Assembly: GCF_020387415.1 (NCBI RefSeq)
Contig: NZ_JAGWCB010000010.1
Span: forward strand, 620,001-684,000
Source: Ideonella benzenivorans
GTDB taxonomy: Bacteria > Pseudomonadota > Gammaproteobacteria > Burkholderiales > Burkholderiaceae_C
Direction of reading: 5' to 3'
DNA: 64,000 bases
A program made the translations under genes and the position numbers. Under the pieces are notes generated by a model that did no database searches, was not told where the DNA came from, and saw only the letters and a program-made list of their open reading frames with translations. The stretch's first letter is position 1. Every line of letters starts with the position of its first letter. Shown here piece after piece: positions 48,383-56,781 of this stretch.

Positions 48383-49251
48383 GCCCGGGATTGTCCCCCG
48401 GCCGGTGGCTCGGCCCGGCGGGGTTGTTTGAACCGGTTGTAGCCCCACAGGTACTGGGCCGGGCACTGGCCGATCACCCAGGCCATGGCCTCGTTGACGG
48501 CGGCAGCGCAAGCCTGCTCACCCGCCTCGGGGGGCGGCAGCTGGAACGGCCGGTAGTGGTTGATGAAGCCCCGGCCATGGGGCAGCCGCTCGGTCCAGGT
48601 CAGCAGGGGGATGCACCCGGTCTGCTGCACCAGGCGCGCCGCCAGCGTCATGGTGTAGGCCGACTGGCCGAAGAACGGCGCCCAGACGCCCTGCCCTTCG
48701 GGCGGTACCTGGTCGGGCAACAGGCCCACCGTTTCGCCCTTGCGCAGCGCGCGCAGCATCTGCCGCACCCCCGACAGGTTGGCCGGCGCGGCCTGCATGC
48801 CCGGCGCGGTGCGGGAGTAGGTTTGCCACTGGGCGATGCGGGCCTGGCGGGCCGGCCGGTACAGCACCGTGACCGGCTGACGGTGGCCATAGCGCTCGGC
48901 ATAGCCGCGGGCGGCGAACTCGAACGCCCCCAGGTGGGGCGTGAGCAGCAACAGCCCCTTGCCGGCGGCGATGGCCTGCTCCACCAGGGCCTCGTTGTCC
49001 CACTGCAGGTAGGGTGCCAGCCGGCGATCGGGCGTGCGGAACCAGAGCCAGGGCACCTCGGCCGACATGCGGCCGGCATGGGCCACGGCGGCGCGGCGCT
49101 GGGCCGGTGTCAGGCCGGCACGCGCGGCATTGGCCGCCAGCCGGCGGCGGTAGGTGGGCGAGGCAGCCCACACGATCCAGCCCAGCAGGGCGCCCGCGAA
49201 CTGCACCAGCCAAAGGGGCCAATAAGCGACCCAACGCAGCAACAACATCAT
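48379..49251 (-). CDS. Second LpxL-type lysophospholipid acyltransferase (HX4E)
   Basis: A 290-residue paralogue of the downstream acyltransferase. The N-terminal anchor is at about residues 4-30. The catalytic motif is His-Leu-Gly-Ala-Phe-Glu, with Glu in place of Asp, a known variant. Leu-Leu-Pro-Asp-Gln-Val-Pro-Pro and the C-terminal Pro-Ala-Gln-Tyr-Leu-Trp-Gly-Tyr-Asn-Arg-Phe-Lys match the family. The two enzymes probably act on lipid A one after the other, with different acyl donors or positions. It is divergent from metK, with 190 bases between. Confidence 0.92.
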   Translation of the reverse strand: MMLLLRWVAYWPLWLVQFAGALLGWIVWAASPTYRRRLAANAARAGLTPAQRRAAVAHAGRMSAEVPWLWFRTPDRRLAPYLQWDNEALVEQAIAAGKGLLLLTPHLGAFEFAARGYAERYGHRQPVTVLYRPARQARIAQWQTYSRTAPGMQAAPANLSGVRQMLRALRKGETVGLLPDQVPPEGQGVWAPFFGQSAYTMTLAARLVQQTGCIPLLTWTERLPHGRGFINHYRPFQLPPPEAGEQACAAAVNEAMAWVIGQCPAQYLWGYNRFKQPRRAEPPAGGQSRA

Positions 49252-49270
49252 GCTTCAGCTAAGATTCCGG

Positions 49271-49343
49271 CGTCGCCGAGTTAACAGGACAACTTGCGGG
49301 GCGACGTGGCCGGTTTTCAACCGATGCCGCCGGAACGGTTCCG
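49271..49343 (+). promoter_or_regulatory. Structured leader region upstream of metK
   Basis: Three perfect inverted repeats follow one another in the 5' region of metK. They are CGTCGCC/GGCGACG (49271-49277 with 49300-49306), CGGTT/AACCG (49311-49315 with 49319-49323) and CGGAAC/GTTCCG (49331-49336 with 49338-49343). This is more ordered structure than a simple promoter needs. It may be an RNA leader, but it also overlaps the upstream region of the divergent acyltransferase operon. I match it to no known riboswitch. Confidence 0.4.
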
Positions 49344-49442
49344 ACAGAATCGCCCGACCAAATGCCGCTAAAGCGTTCGCCGCTCCCATGGTTGCCGAGT
49401 TGGACGACGCTCCCTTGATACGCAACCGAAAGAAAAACCACA

Positions 49443-50630
49443 GTGGCGAACGATTATCTCTTCACCTCCGAGTCGGTTTCGGAAGGCCATCCGGACAAGG
49501 TCGCCGACCAAATCTCCGATGCCATCCTGGACGCCCTGCTGACGCAGGATCCCTACGCCCGGGTGGCGGCCGAGACGCTGACCAACACCGGGTTGGTGGT
49601 GCTGGCCGGTGAGATCACCGCCAAGGAAGGCACCAACGTCGACTACATCCAGGTCGCGCGCGACACCATCAAGCGCATCGGCTACGACAACACCGAGTAC
49701 GGCATCGACTACAAGGGCTGCGCGGTGCTGGTGGCCTATGACAAGCAGAGCGCCGACATCGCCCAGGGCGTGGACCGCGCCAGCGACGACTACCTGAACA
49801 TCGGCGCCGGCGACCAGGGCCTGATGTTCGGCTACGCCTGCGACGAGACGCCCGAGCTGATGCCCGCGCCGATCTACTACGCCCACCGCGTGGTCGAGCG
49901 CCAGGCCCAGCTGCGCAAGGACGGCCGCCTGCCCTTCCTGCGCCCGGACGCCAAGAGCCAGATCACGATGCGCTACGTGGACGGCAAGCCGCACTCGATC
50001 GACACCGTGGTGCTGTCCACCCAGCACAGCCCGGACCAGTCCGAGACCGCCACGAAGATGAAGGCCAGCTTCTACGAGGCCTGCATCGAGGAGATCATCA
50101 AGCCGGTGCTGCCGGCCGAATGGCTGCTGGACACCAAGTACCTGATCAACCCGACCGGCCGCTTCGTGGTTGGGGGCCCGCAGGGCGACTGCGGCCTGAC
50201 CGGCCGCAAGATCATCGTCGACACCTACGGCGGCGCCTGCCCGCATGGCGGTGGCGCCTTCTCGGGCAAGGACCCGACCAAGGTGGACCGCTCGGCCGCC
50301 TACGCAGCGCGCTACGTGGCCAAGAACATCGTGGCCGCCGGCCTGGCCCGCCAGTGCCAGATCCAGGTCAGCTACGCCATCGGCGTGGCCCGCCCGATCA
50401 ACATCACGGTCTACACCGAGGGCACCGGCGTGATCTCGGACGAGAAGATCGCCGAACTGGTGCAAGGGCATTTCGACCTGCGGCCCAAGGGCATCATCCA
50501 GATGCTGGACCTGCAGCGCCCGATCTTCGCCAAGACCGCGGCCTACGGCCACTTCGGCCGCGAAGAGCCCGAGTTCACCTGGGAGCGCACCGACAAGGCC
50601 GCCGAGCTGCGCGCCGCCGCAGGGCTCTGA
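49443..50630 (+). CDS. metK: S-adenosylmethionine synthase (GTG start)
   Basis: A 395-residue enzyme making S-adenosylmethionine from methionine and ATP. Landmarks are Glu-Gly-His-Pro-Asp-Lys (residues 14-19), Gly-Ala-Gly-Asp-Gln-Gly and Gly-Gly-Gly-Ala-Phe-Ser-Gly-Lys-Asp-x-x-Lys-Val-Asp-Arg-Ser. The start is GTG 49443, which gives the orthologous [12 protein letters not shown]; the ribosome site (GAAAGAAA) is weak. A long structured leader precedes it. Its product feeds the SAM-dependent enzymes of the window and is recycled by ahcY and metF encoded nearby. Confidence 0.97.
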   Translation: MANDYLFTSESVSEGHPDKVADQISDAILDALLTQDPYARVAAETLTNTGLVVLAGEITAKEGTNVDYIQVARDTIKRIGYDNTEYGIDYKGCAVLVAYDKQSADIAQGVDRASDDYLNIGAGDQGLMFGYACDETPELMPAPIYYAHRVVERQAQLRKDGRLPFLRPDAKSQITMRYVDGKPHSIDTVVLSTQHSPDQSETATKMKASFYEACIEEIIKPVLPAEWLLDTKYLINPTGRFVVGGPQGDCGLTGRKIIVDTYGGACPHGGGAFSGKDPTKVDRSAAYAARYVAKNIVAAGLARQCQIQVSYAIGVARPINITVYTEGTGVISDEKIAELVQGHFDLRPKGIIQMLDLQRPIFAKTAAYGHFGREEPEFTWERTDKAAELRAAAGL

Positions 50631-50648
50631 ACGCCCCACGTCTGAGTG

Positions 50649-50674
50649 AACAGGCCGCCCGAGGGCGGCCTGTT
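50649..50674. terminator. Bidirectional terminator between metK and purT
   Basis: A perfect 12-base inverted repeat with a two-base loop, AACAGGCCGCCC and GGGCGGCCTGTT, midway between two convergent genes. T-rich bases follow on the plus side (TGTTTGC). It can serve both transcripts. Confidence 0.8.
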
Positions 50675-50693
50675 TGCTGTCTGGCGCGGGCGC

Positions 50694-51917
50694 TCAGGCC
50701 TGCCGCGGCTTGACCTTGCTGGCCGCCAGCTTGGCCTGGGTCCGGGCCACCTCGACATCGGCATCGTGCACCAGGGCCACGCCCATGCGGCGTTTGACGA
50801 AGCTCTCGGGCTTGCCAAACAGGCGGATGTCGGAGTTGGGCACTTGCAGCGCCTCGGCCACGCCGTCAAAGACGATGCCGCAGGCATCCACCCCACCGTA
50901 GATCACCGCGCTGGCCCCGGGGCTCTTGAGCGAGGTGTCCACCGGCAGGCCCAGGATGGCACGGGCATGCAGCTCGAACTCGTTCTGCCACTGGGTGATC
51001 ATCGTCACCATGCCGGTGTCGTGCGGGCGGGGGCTGACCTCGCTGAACCAGACCCTGTCGCCCTTAACGAAGAGCTCGACGCCGAACAGGCCCTGGCCGC
51101 CCAGGTTGGCGGTGATGGCCAGGGCGATGTCGCGCGCCTGCTGCTGGGCCACCGGGCTCATCGGGTGCGGCTGCCAGCTCTCCACGTAATCACCGCTCAC
51201 CTGCACATGGCCGATCGGCTCGCAGAAATGGGTCTCGACCTGGCCCGTGGCGCCCACGGCCCGCACGGTCAACTGGGTGATCTCGTAGTCGAAGTCGATG
51301 AAGCCCTCGACGATGATGCGGCCCTTGGCGACGCGGCCGCCGGCCATGGCGTAGTCCCAGGCCTTCTGCACGTCGGCCGGGCTGTCGATCTTGCTCTGCC
51401 CCTTGCCGGAGCTGCTCATCACCGGCTTGACGATGCAGGGGTAGCCGATGCCAGGTCGACCATCCGCGCCATCAATGGCGGCCTGCAGCTCGGCCAGCGA
51501 ATCGCAGAAGCGGTAGGGGCTGGTGGGCAGGTCCAGTTCCTCGGCCGCCAGGCGGCGGATGCCCTCGCGGTCCATGGTCAGCCGCGCGGCGCGGGCGGTC
51601 GGGATGCAGCGGATGGTGCCCTCGGCCTCCAGCGCCTCCAGCACCGGGGTGGCGATGGCCTCGATCTCGGGCACCACCAGGTCGGGCTGCTCGGCCTCGA
51701 TCAGCGGGCGCAGCTGCTCGGGGTCGCTCATCGCGATGGTGCGGGCGTGGTGGGCCACCTGCTGGCCGGGGGCGTTGTGGTAACGGTCCACCGCGATGGT
51801 TTCCACGCCCAGACGCTGCAGCGCGATCAGCACCTCCTTGCCAAGCTCGCCGGAGCCCAGCAGCATCACGCGGGTGGCAGACGGGGACAACGGGGTGCCC
51901 AGGGGCTGGACGGCCAT
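50694..51917 (-). CDS. purT: Formate-dependent phosphoribosylglycinamide formyltransferase
   Basis: A 407-residue ATP-grasp enzyme that uses formate and ATP for the third step of purine synthesis, independent of folate. The start region has [12 protein letters not shown]. Later come [12 protein letters not shown], [13 protein letters not shown] and [13 protein letters not shown], all diagnostic of PurT. It is divergent from ppk2. Confidence 0.97.
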   Translation of the reverse strand: MAVQPLGTPLSPSATRVMLLGSGELGKEVLIALQRLGVETIAVDRYHNAPGQQVAHHARTIAMSDPEQLRPLIEAEQPDLVVPEIEAIATPVLEALEAEGTIRCIPTARAARLTMDREGIRRLAAEELDLPTSPYRFCDSLAELQAAIDGADGRPGIGYPCIVKPVMSSSGKGQSKIDSPADVQKAWDYAMAGGRVAKGRIIVEGFIDFDYEITQLTVRAVGATGQVETHFCEPIGHVQVSGDYVESWQPHPMSPVAQQQARDIALAITANLGGQGLFGVELFVKGDRVWFSEVSPRPHDTGMVTMITQWQNEFELHARAILGLPVDTSLKSPGASAVIYGGVDACGIVFDGVAEALQVPNSDIRLFGKPESFVKRRMGVALVHDADVEVARTQAKLAASKVKPRQA

Positions 51918-52058
51918 GGCGAGACCTCATGCAGTGGTGACAACGGCCGATATTGTCGCCAAGGTGGCGCCGCCGGCCCCTGGGGGAACGCTTGATGTTC
52001 CTCAAGATCGGTGACCGCCAAAGTTTCATGATGGTCAGCTTGATCTGTCACACACACC

Positions 52059-53231
52059 ATGGCCCGTACCCACACCCCCACCGTTTCGGACACCTTTGCC
52101 ACGCCGGCCGCTGAACCCGCCCCCACCCCATCGAGCCCCGCCCGCCGCAGCACACCGGTGGCCGTGGGCAGCGTCAAGCCGCGCGCCAATGCCCGCCAGC
52201 TGAAGAAGCTGCGCGTGGACGAGGCCACCGAGGCGGCGCAACTGGTCCAGGCCGAGGTGGTGGGCAGTCTGCTCCGCGACGGCGAGCCGATCGACCAGTT
52301 GCGCGCGCTGCTGGACGGCGCCTCGCCCGACGACCTCAAGGCCCTGCGTCGCGAGCTGAACGTCCGGCGCAAGCCGGCCGCCGCCGGTCTGGACCCCGAT
52401 CTGGAGCTGTCCGCCGGCTGGCGCGAAGGGCACTACCCCTACAAGAACCTGCTCTCGCGCCGCAGCTACGAGGAACAGAAGTACCGCCTGCAGGTGGAGC
52501 TGCTGAAGCTGCAGGCCTGGGTCAAGGAGAACCGCCAGCGGGTGGTGATCCTGTTCGAGGGCCGGGACGCCGCCGGCAAGGGCGGCACGATCAAGCGCTT
52601 CATGGAACACCTGAATCCGCGCGGCGCGCGTGTCGTCGCGCTGGAAAAACCCAGCGAAGTGGAACAGGGCCAGTGGTACTTCCAGCGCTACATCCAGCAC
52701 CTGCCCACCCGCGGCGAGATCGTGATGTTCGACCGCAGCTGGTACAACCGCGCCGGCGTCGAACGGGTGATGGGCTTCTGCTCCGAACACCAGTACCAGG
52801 AGTTCCTGCGTCAGGCGCCGGAGTTCGAGCGCCAGTTGGTGCGCGACGGGGTGCACCTGTTCAAGTTCTGGTTCTCGGTCAGCCGGGATGAGCAGCGCCG
52901 CCGCTTCAAGGAGCGCAAACTGCATCCGCTCAAGCAGTGGAAGCTCAGTCCGATCGACATGGCCAGCCTGGACAAATGGGACGACTACACCCGCGCCAAG
53001 GAAGCGATGTTCCTGCAGTGCGACACCTCGGACGCGCCCTGGACGGTGATCAAGAGCGACTGCAAGAAGCGCGCGCGCCTGAACGCGATGCGCTATGTGC
53101 TGCACCGCCTGCCCTATGGCAAGAAGAACCTGGACGGGATCGGCTCGGTGGATCCGCTGATCGTCGGCCGGCCCTCGCTGGTGCCCAGCCTGGGCGAGGA
53201 CCAGCTGGCCACGATGGACGGCCAGGCCTGA
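52059..53231 (+). CDS. ppk2: Polyphosphate kinase 2
   Basis: A 390-residue PPK2-family kinase that phosphorylates nucleotides with polyphosphate as donor. The first 110 residues are an Ala/Pro-rich and helical extension. The core has Walker A Glu-Gly-Arg-Asp-Ala-Ala-Gly-Lys-Gly-Gly, then Leu-Glu-Lys-Pro-Ser-Glu, and Walker B Met-Phe-Asp-Arg-Ser-Trp-Tyr-Asn-Arg-Ala-Gly-Val-Glu-Arg-Val-Met-Gly-Phe. The lid has basic Arg-Arg-Arg-Phe-Lys-Glu-Arg. This is a one-domain PPK2; whether it prefers ADP, GDP or AMP cannot be read. It stands alone, followed by a terminator. Confidence 0.94.
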   Translation: MARTHTPTVSDTFATPAAEPAPTPSSPARRSTPVAVGSVKPRANARQLKKLRVDEATEAAQLVQAEVVGSLLRDGEPIDQLRALLDGASPDDLKALRRELNVRRKPAAAGLDPDLELSAGWREGHYPYKNLLSRRSYEEQKYRLQVELLKLQAWVKENRQRVVILFEGRDAAGKGGTIKRFMEHLNPRGARVVALEKPSEVEQGQWYFQRYIQHLPTRGEIVMFDRSWYNRAGVERVMGFCSEHQYQEFLRQAPEFERQLVRDGVHLFKFWFSVSRDEQRRRFKERKLHPLKQWKLSPIDMASLDKWDDYTRAKEAMFLQCDTSDAPWTVIKSDCKKRARLNAMRYVLHRLPYGKKNLDGIGSVDPLIVGRPSLVPSLGEDQLATMDGQA

Positions 53232-53247
53232 CCTCCCGCCACGACAA

Positions 53248-53271
53248 AAGCGGGCCAAGGTGCCCGCTTTG
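53248..53271 (+). terminator. Terminator after ppk2
   Basis: AAAGCGGGC (53248-53256) and GCCCGCTTT (53263-53271) form a perfect nine-base stem with a six-base loop; the distal arm ends in TTTG. It separates ppk2 from the ahcY riboswitch. Confidence 0.75.
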
Positions 53272-53335
53272 TCACACCTGGCGCCGGGTCGGGCCCTGGG
53301 CGACGCCAGCGCCCCGCTGCTACACTGGCGCCCTG

Positions 53336-53412
53336 CTTCCGAGGAGCGTTGCAAGGGCCGTCGCACGGCGGTCCCCAGGCTCGGAACCCCTTCTTCTGCA
53401 ACGGCGCTCACC
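53336..53412 (+). promoter_or_regulatory. S-adenosylhomocysteine (SAH) riboswitch
   Basis: Matches the SAH riboswitch architecture known from betaproteobacteria upstream of ahcY. Helix P1 is CCGAG/CTCGG (53339-53343 with 53380-53384). An internal hairpin with loop lies at about 53355-53376, and the conserved CCAGGCTCGG closes P1. A long-range pairing joins GAGCG and GTTGCA (53344-53353) with TGCAAC and CGCTC (53397-53409). A TACACT -10-like hexamer (53321-53326) lies just upstream. The family is an ON switch: rising SAH raises AhcY expression. Confidence 0.88.
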
Positions 53413-53521
53413 CGCACCCCCGTGGTGCCGCGGTGAGCCCTGGGCGAGCGTTTGACACGCCGCCCCGCTGGTTGTCCTTCGGCCCCGCGCGTGCGGGCTT
53501 GTCGAACCGATGGAGCAACCG

Positions 53522-54964
53522 ATGAACGCTGCACTGCCCAAGACCTCCCTGGCCCCCGAACAGTACGTGGTGGCCGACCTGTCGCTGGCCGACTGGGGCC
53601 GCAAGGAACTGACCATTGCCGAGCACGAGATGCCCGCGCTGATGGCCATCCGCACCGAATACGCCGCCAGCCAGCCCCTGAAGGGCGCGCGCATCGCCGG
53701 CTCGCTGCACATGACGATCCAGACCGGCGTGCTGGTCGAGACGCTGCAGGCTCTGGGCGCCGAGGTGCGCTGGGCCTCCTGCAACATCTTCTCGACCCAG
53801 GACCACGCCGCCTCGGCGCTGGTGGCCGCCGGCACGCCGGTGTTCGCCTACAAGGGTGAAACCCTCAAGGACTACTGGGACTACACCCACCGCATCTTCG
53901 AATTCGGCGCCAAGGGCACGGCCGGCGAAGGCCCGAACATGATCCTGGACGACGGCGGCGACGCGACGCTGCTGATGCACCTGGGCCAGAAGGCCGAGAA
54001 GGACCCGTCGGTGCTGGCCCACCCGGGCTCCGAGGAAGAGCGCGTCCTGTTCGCCGCGATCCAGGCCAAGCTGGCCCAGGACCCGACCTGGTACAGCCGC
54101 AAGTCGGCCGAGATCCTCGGCGTGACCGAGGAAACCACCACCGGCGTGCACCGCTTGAACGAGATGAGCGCCAAGGGCACGCTGCTGTTCCGCGCCATCA
54201 ATGTCAACGACTCAGTCACCAAGAGCAAGTTCGACAACCTGTACGGCTGCCGCGAATCGCTGGTGGACGGCATCAAGCGCGCCACCGACGTGATGGTGGC
54301 CGGCAAGATCGCCGTGGTCTGCGGCTACGGTGACGTGGGCAAGGGCTCGGCCCAGGCCCTGCGCGCCCTGTCGGCCCAGGTCTGGGTGACCGAGGTCGAC
54401 CCGATCAACGCCCTGCAGGCCGCGATGGAAGGCTTCCGCGTGGTGACCATGGAGTGGGCCGCTTCCCAGGCCGACATCTTCGTGACCACCACCGGCAACC
54501 GCGACGTGATCCGCTACGAGCACATGGCGGCGATGAAGAACAACGCCATCGTCTGCAACATCGGCCACTTCGACAACGAGATCCAGGTCGCCAAGCTGGA
54601 AGAGAAGTGCCAGTGGGAGGAGATCAAGCCCCAGGTGGACCATGTGATCTTCCCGGACGGCCACCGCATCATCCTGCTGGCCAAGGGCCGCCTGGTGAAC
54701 CTGGGTTGCGCCACCGGCCACCCCAGCTACGTGATGAGCTCCAGCTTCGCCAACCAGACCCTGGCGCAGATCGAGCTGTTCACCCGCCCGAACGACTACC
54801 AGGCCGGTCAGGTCTATGTGCTGCCCAAGAAGCTCGACGAGAAGGTGGCTCGCCTGCAGCTGACCACGCTCAACGCCCAGCTGACCACGCTGACGCCCGA
54901 GCAGGCCGCCTACATTGGCGTGCCGGTCGAAGGTCCGTACAAGCCGGATTCGTACCGGTACTGA
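53522..54964 (+). CDS. ahcY: Adenosylhomocysteinase
   Basis: A 480-residue NAD-dependent hydrolase that splits SAH into adenosine and homocysteine, which removes the inhibitor of all SAM methyltransferases. Landmarks are His-Met-Thr-Ile-Gln-Thr near residue 60, Asp-Asp-Gly-Gly-Asp near 145 and Gly-Tyr-Gly-Asp-Val-Gly-Lys-Gly (NAD binding). The conserved C-terminus is Lys-Pro-Asp-x-Tyr-Arg-Tyr. I chose ATG 53522 with GGAG six bases ahead. The about 40-residue insertion of proteobacterial and eukaryotic-type enzymes is present. An SAH riboswitch controls it; tlyA follows four bases after the stop. Confidence 0.97.
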   Translation: MNAALPKTSLAPEQYVVADLSLADWGRKELTIAEHEMPALMAIRTEYAASQPLKGARIAGSLHMTIQTGVLVETLQALGAEVRWASCNIFSTQDHAASALVAAGTPVFAYKGETLKDYWDYTHRIFEFGAKGTAGEGPNMILDDGGDATLLMHLGQKAEKDPSVLAHPGSEEERVLFAAIQAKLAQDPTWYSRKSAEILGVTEETTTGVHRLNEMSAKGTLLFRAINVNDSVTKSKFDNLYGCRESLVDGIKRATDVMVAGKIAVVCGYGDVGKGSAQALRALSAQVWVTEVDPINALQAAMEGFRVVTMEWAASQADIFVTTTGNRDVIRYEHMAAMKNNAIVCNIGHFDNEIQVAKLEEKCQWEEIKPQVDHVIFPDGHRIILLAKGRLVNLGCATGHPSYVMSSSFANQTLAQIELFTRPNDYQAGQVYVLPKKLDEKVARLQLTTLNAQLTTLTPEQAAYIGVPVEGPYKPDSYRY

Positions 54965-54968
54965 GCCC

Positions 54969-55724
54969 GTGCGCGCCGACCAGCTTCTGGTTCAGCAGGG
55001 CCTGGCGCCCAGCCGGTCGGCCGCCCAGCGGCTGATCGAACGCGGTGCCGTGCGCTGGCTGGGCCCACGCGGCTGGCAGCCGCCCAAGAAGGCGGGCGAA
55101 GACCTGCCCGAGGGCTGCGAGATCGAGGTCACCGACGATGCCGAGCTGCGCTGGGCCTCACGCGGCGGACTCAAGCTCGAAGGTGCGCTGCGCGAGGCCG
55201 GCCTGGACCTGCAGGGCGCGGTGGCCTTGGACGTGGGCCAGAGCACCGGCGGCTTCACCGACGTGCTGCTGCACGCCGGCTGCCGCCAGGTGGTGGGCGT
55301 GGACGTGGGCCGCGATCAACTGCTGCCGCGGCTGCGCCAGGACCCGCGGGTGACGGCGCTGGAAGGCGTCAACGCCCGCGAGCTCAGTCCCGCCACGCTC
55401 GGTGCAGTCTGGCCGGCGGCGGGTTTCGACCTCATCACCGGCGACCTGTCGTTCATCTCGCTCACCCTGGTGCTGCCGGCCCTGGCGCCGCTGCTGGCGC
55501 CGAGCGGCACGCTGCTGATGCTGGTCAAGCCGCAGTTCGAGCTGCAGCCGGCCGACATCGGCAAGGGCGGGCTGGTGAAGGACCCGACGGCCTACGCCCG
55601 GGTCGAGGCCCGGCTGCGCGAGGCCTGCGCCGCCTGTGGCCTGGCCGTCACGGCCTGGCGTGACAGCCCGATCACCGGTGGCGATGGCAACCGCGAATTT
55701 TTCGTTCAGGCGCAACGGGCCTGA
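54969..55724 (+). CDS. tlyA: TlyA family RNA methyltransferase (GTG start)
   Basis: A 251-residue protein with an N-terminal S4 RNA-binding domain (about 2-60: Arg-Ala-Asp-Gln-Leu-Leu-Val, Ser-Arg-Ser-Ala-Ala-Gln-Arg-Leu-Ile) and a FtsJ-like methyltransferase domain. The latter has Ala-Leu-Asp-Val-Gly-Gln-Ser-Thr-Gly-Gly-Phe-Thr-Asp-Val-Leu-Leu, then Asp-Leu-Ser-Phe-Ile-Ser and Lys-Pro-Gln-Phe-Glu. TlyA of mycobacteria 2'-O-methylates rRNA; the betaproteobacterial substrate is inferred. GTG 54969 begins the S4 domain; no ATG fits. Linked to ahcY, probably because both handle SAM turnover. Confidence 0.9.
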   Translation: MRADQLLVQQGLAPSRSAAQRLIERGAVRWLGPRGWQPPKKAGEDLPEGCEIEVTDDAELRWASRGGLKLEGALREAGLDLQGAVALDVGQSTGGFTDVLLHAGCRQVVGVDVGRDQLLPRLRQDPRVTALEGVNARELSPATLGAVWPAAGFDLITGDLSFISLTLVLPALAPLLAPSGTLLMLVKPQFELQPADIGKGGLVKDPTAYARVEARLREACAACGLAVTAWRDSPITGGDGNREFFVQAQRA

Positions 55725-55742
55725 GCCCTGGAACACGAGACG

Positions 55743-56579
55743 ATGAACCCCGACTTTCCCCTGAGCCTGGAATTCTTCCCGCCCAAGACGCCCGAAGGCG
55801 CCGAGAAGCTGAGCGCGACGCGCCAGCAGCTCTATGCGCTGGACCCGACCTTCTGCTCGGTCACCTACGGTGCCGGCGGTTCCACCCAGGACGGCACACT
55901 GCAAACGGTGCAGGCCATCCTGGCCGAAGGCCACGACGGCGCTTCGCACTTCACCTGCGTGGGTGCCACCCGCGACTCGGTGCGCGAGAAGCTCGCCCAG
56001 TTCCAGGCCATGGGCCTGCGGCGCATCGTTGCCTTGCGGGGGGACCTGCCCAGCGGCTATGGCAGCATGGGTGAGTTCCGCCACGCCAGCGAGCTGGTGG
56101 CCTTCATCCGCGCGGAGACGGGCGAACACTTCCATCTGGAGGTGGCGGCCTATCCCGAGATGCACCCGCAGGCGCGCAGCCCGCAGGCCGACCTGCAGGC
56201 CTTCGCGGCCAAGGTCCAGGCCGGCGCCAGCTCCGCCATCACCCAGTTCTTCTTCAACGCCGACGCCTACTTCCGCTTCGTCGACGAGGCCCGCGCGCTG
56301 GGCGTGACCGTGCCCATCGTGCCGGGCATCATGCCCATCACCAATGCCAGCGGCATCCTGCGCTTCGCCGACGGCTGCGGCGCGGACATTCCGCGCTGGG
56401 TGCGGCTGCGCCTGCAGAGCTTTGGCGACGACAGCGCCAGCATCAAGGCCTTCGGCCTGGAGGTGGTGACGGCCCTGTGCGAGCGGCTGCGCGCTGGCGG
56501 CGCCCCGGGGCTGCACTTCTACACGATGAACCAGAGCGGCCCGACGCTGGAGATCTGCCGCCGGCTGGGGCTGATCTGA
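55743..56579 (+). CDS. metF: 5,10-methylenetetrahydrofolate reductase
   Basis: A 278-residue flavoenzyme that makes 5-methyl-THF for methionine synthesis. Family motifs are Ser-Leu-Glu-Phe-Phe-Pro-Pro-Lys-Thr near the start, Val-Thr-Tyr-Gly-Ala-Gly-Gly-Ser, Ala-Leu-Arg-Gly-Asp-Leu-Pro, Ile-Thr-Gln-Phe-Phe-Phe-Asn and Val-Pro-Gly-Ile-Met-Pro-Ile. The last gene of the ahcY-tlyA-metF group, 18 bases after tlyA, so it probably shares the riboswitch-controlled transcript. FAD binding is expected. Confidence 0.96.
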   Translation: MNPDFPLSLEFFPPKTPEGAEKLSATRQQLYALDPTFCSVTYGAGGSTQDGTLQTVQAILAEGHDGASHFTCVGATRDSVREKLAQFQAMGLRRIVALRGDLPSGYGSMGEFRHASELVAFIRAETGEHFHLEVAAYPEMHPQARSPQADLQAFAAKVQAGASSAITQFFFNADAYFRFVDEARALGVTVPIVPGIMPITNASGILRFADGCGADIPRWVRLRLQSFGDDSASIKAFGLEVVTALCERLRAGGAPGLHFYTMNQSGPTLEICRRLGLI

Positions 56580-56629
56580 CCGGTACGTGGCCGGATGTTG
56601 CGCGCGCGCGTCAGGCCCACCCTGCGGAT

Positions 56630-56643
56630 CTGATGCAGATCAA
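56630..56643 (+). promoter_or_regulatory. FNR/ANR-type box upstream of ompW
   Basis: CTGAT-GCAG-ATCAA differs by one base from the FNR consensus TTGAT-N4-ATCAA. It lies about 145 bases upstream of ompW. ompW is known to be controlled by oxygen regulators in other bacteria. The same region also forms the palindrome GATCTG-ATG-CAGATC (56627-56641), an alternative explanation. Confidence 0.5.
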
Positions 56644-56781
56644 GTCACATCCGCCGGACAGCCCGAGCATGGGGGTGGTTTGCGCCGACGCAGGTTGACT
56701 TCGGTCCATTCACGGTGCAATCCATTTCAGACCGCAGGGTCTTACCTACATTGCAACCGAGAGAAGACGGAGTCTCCCACC

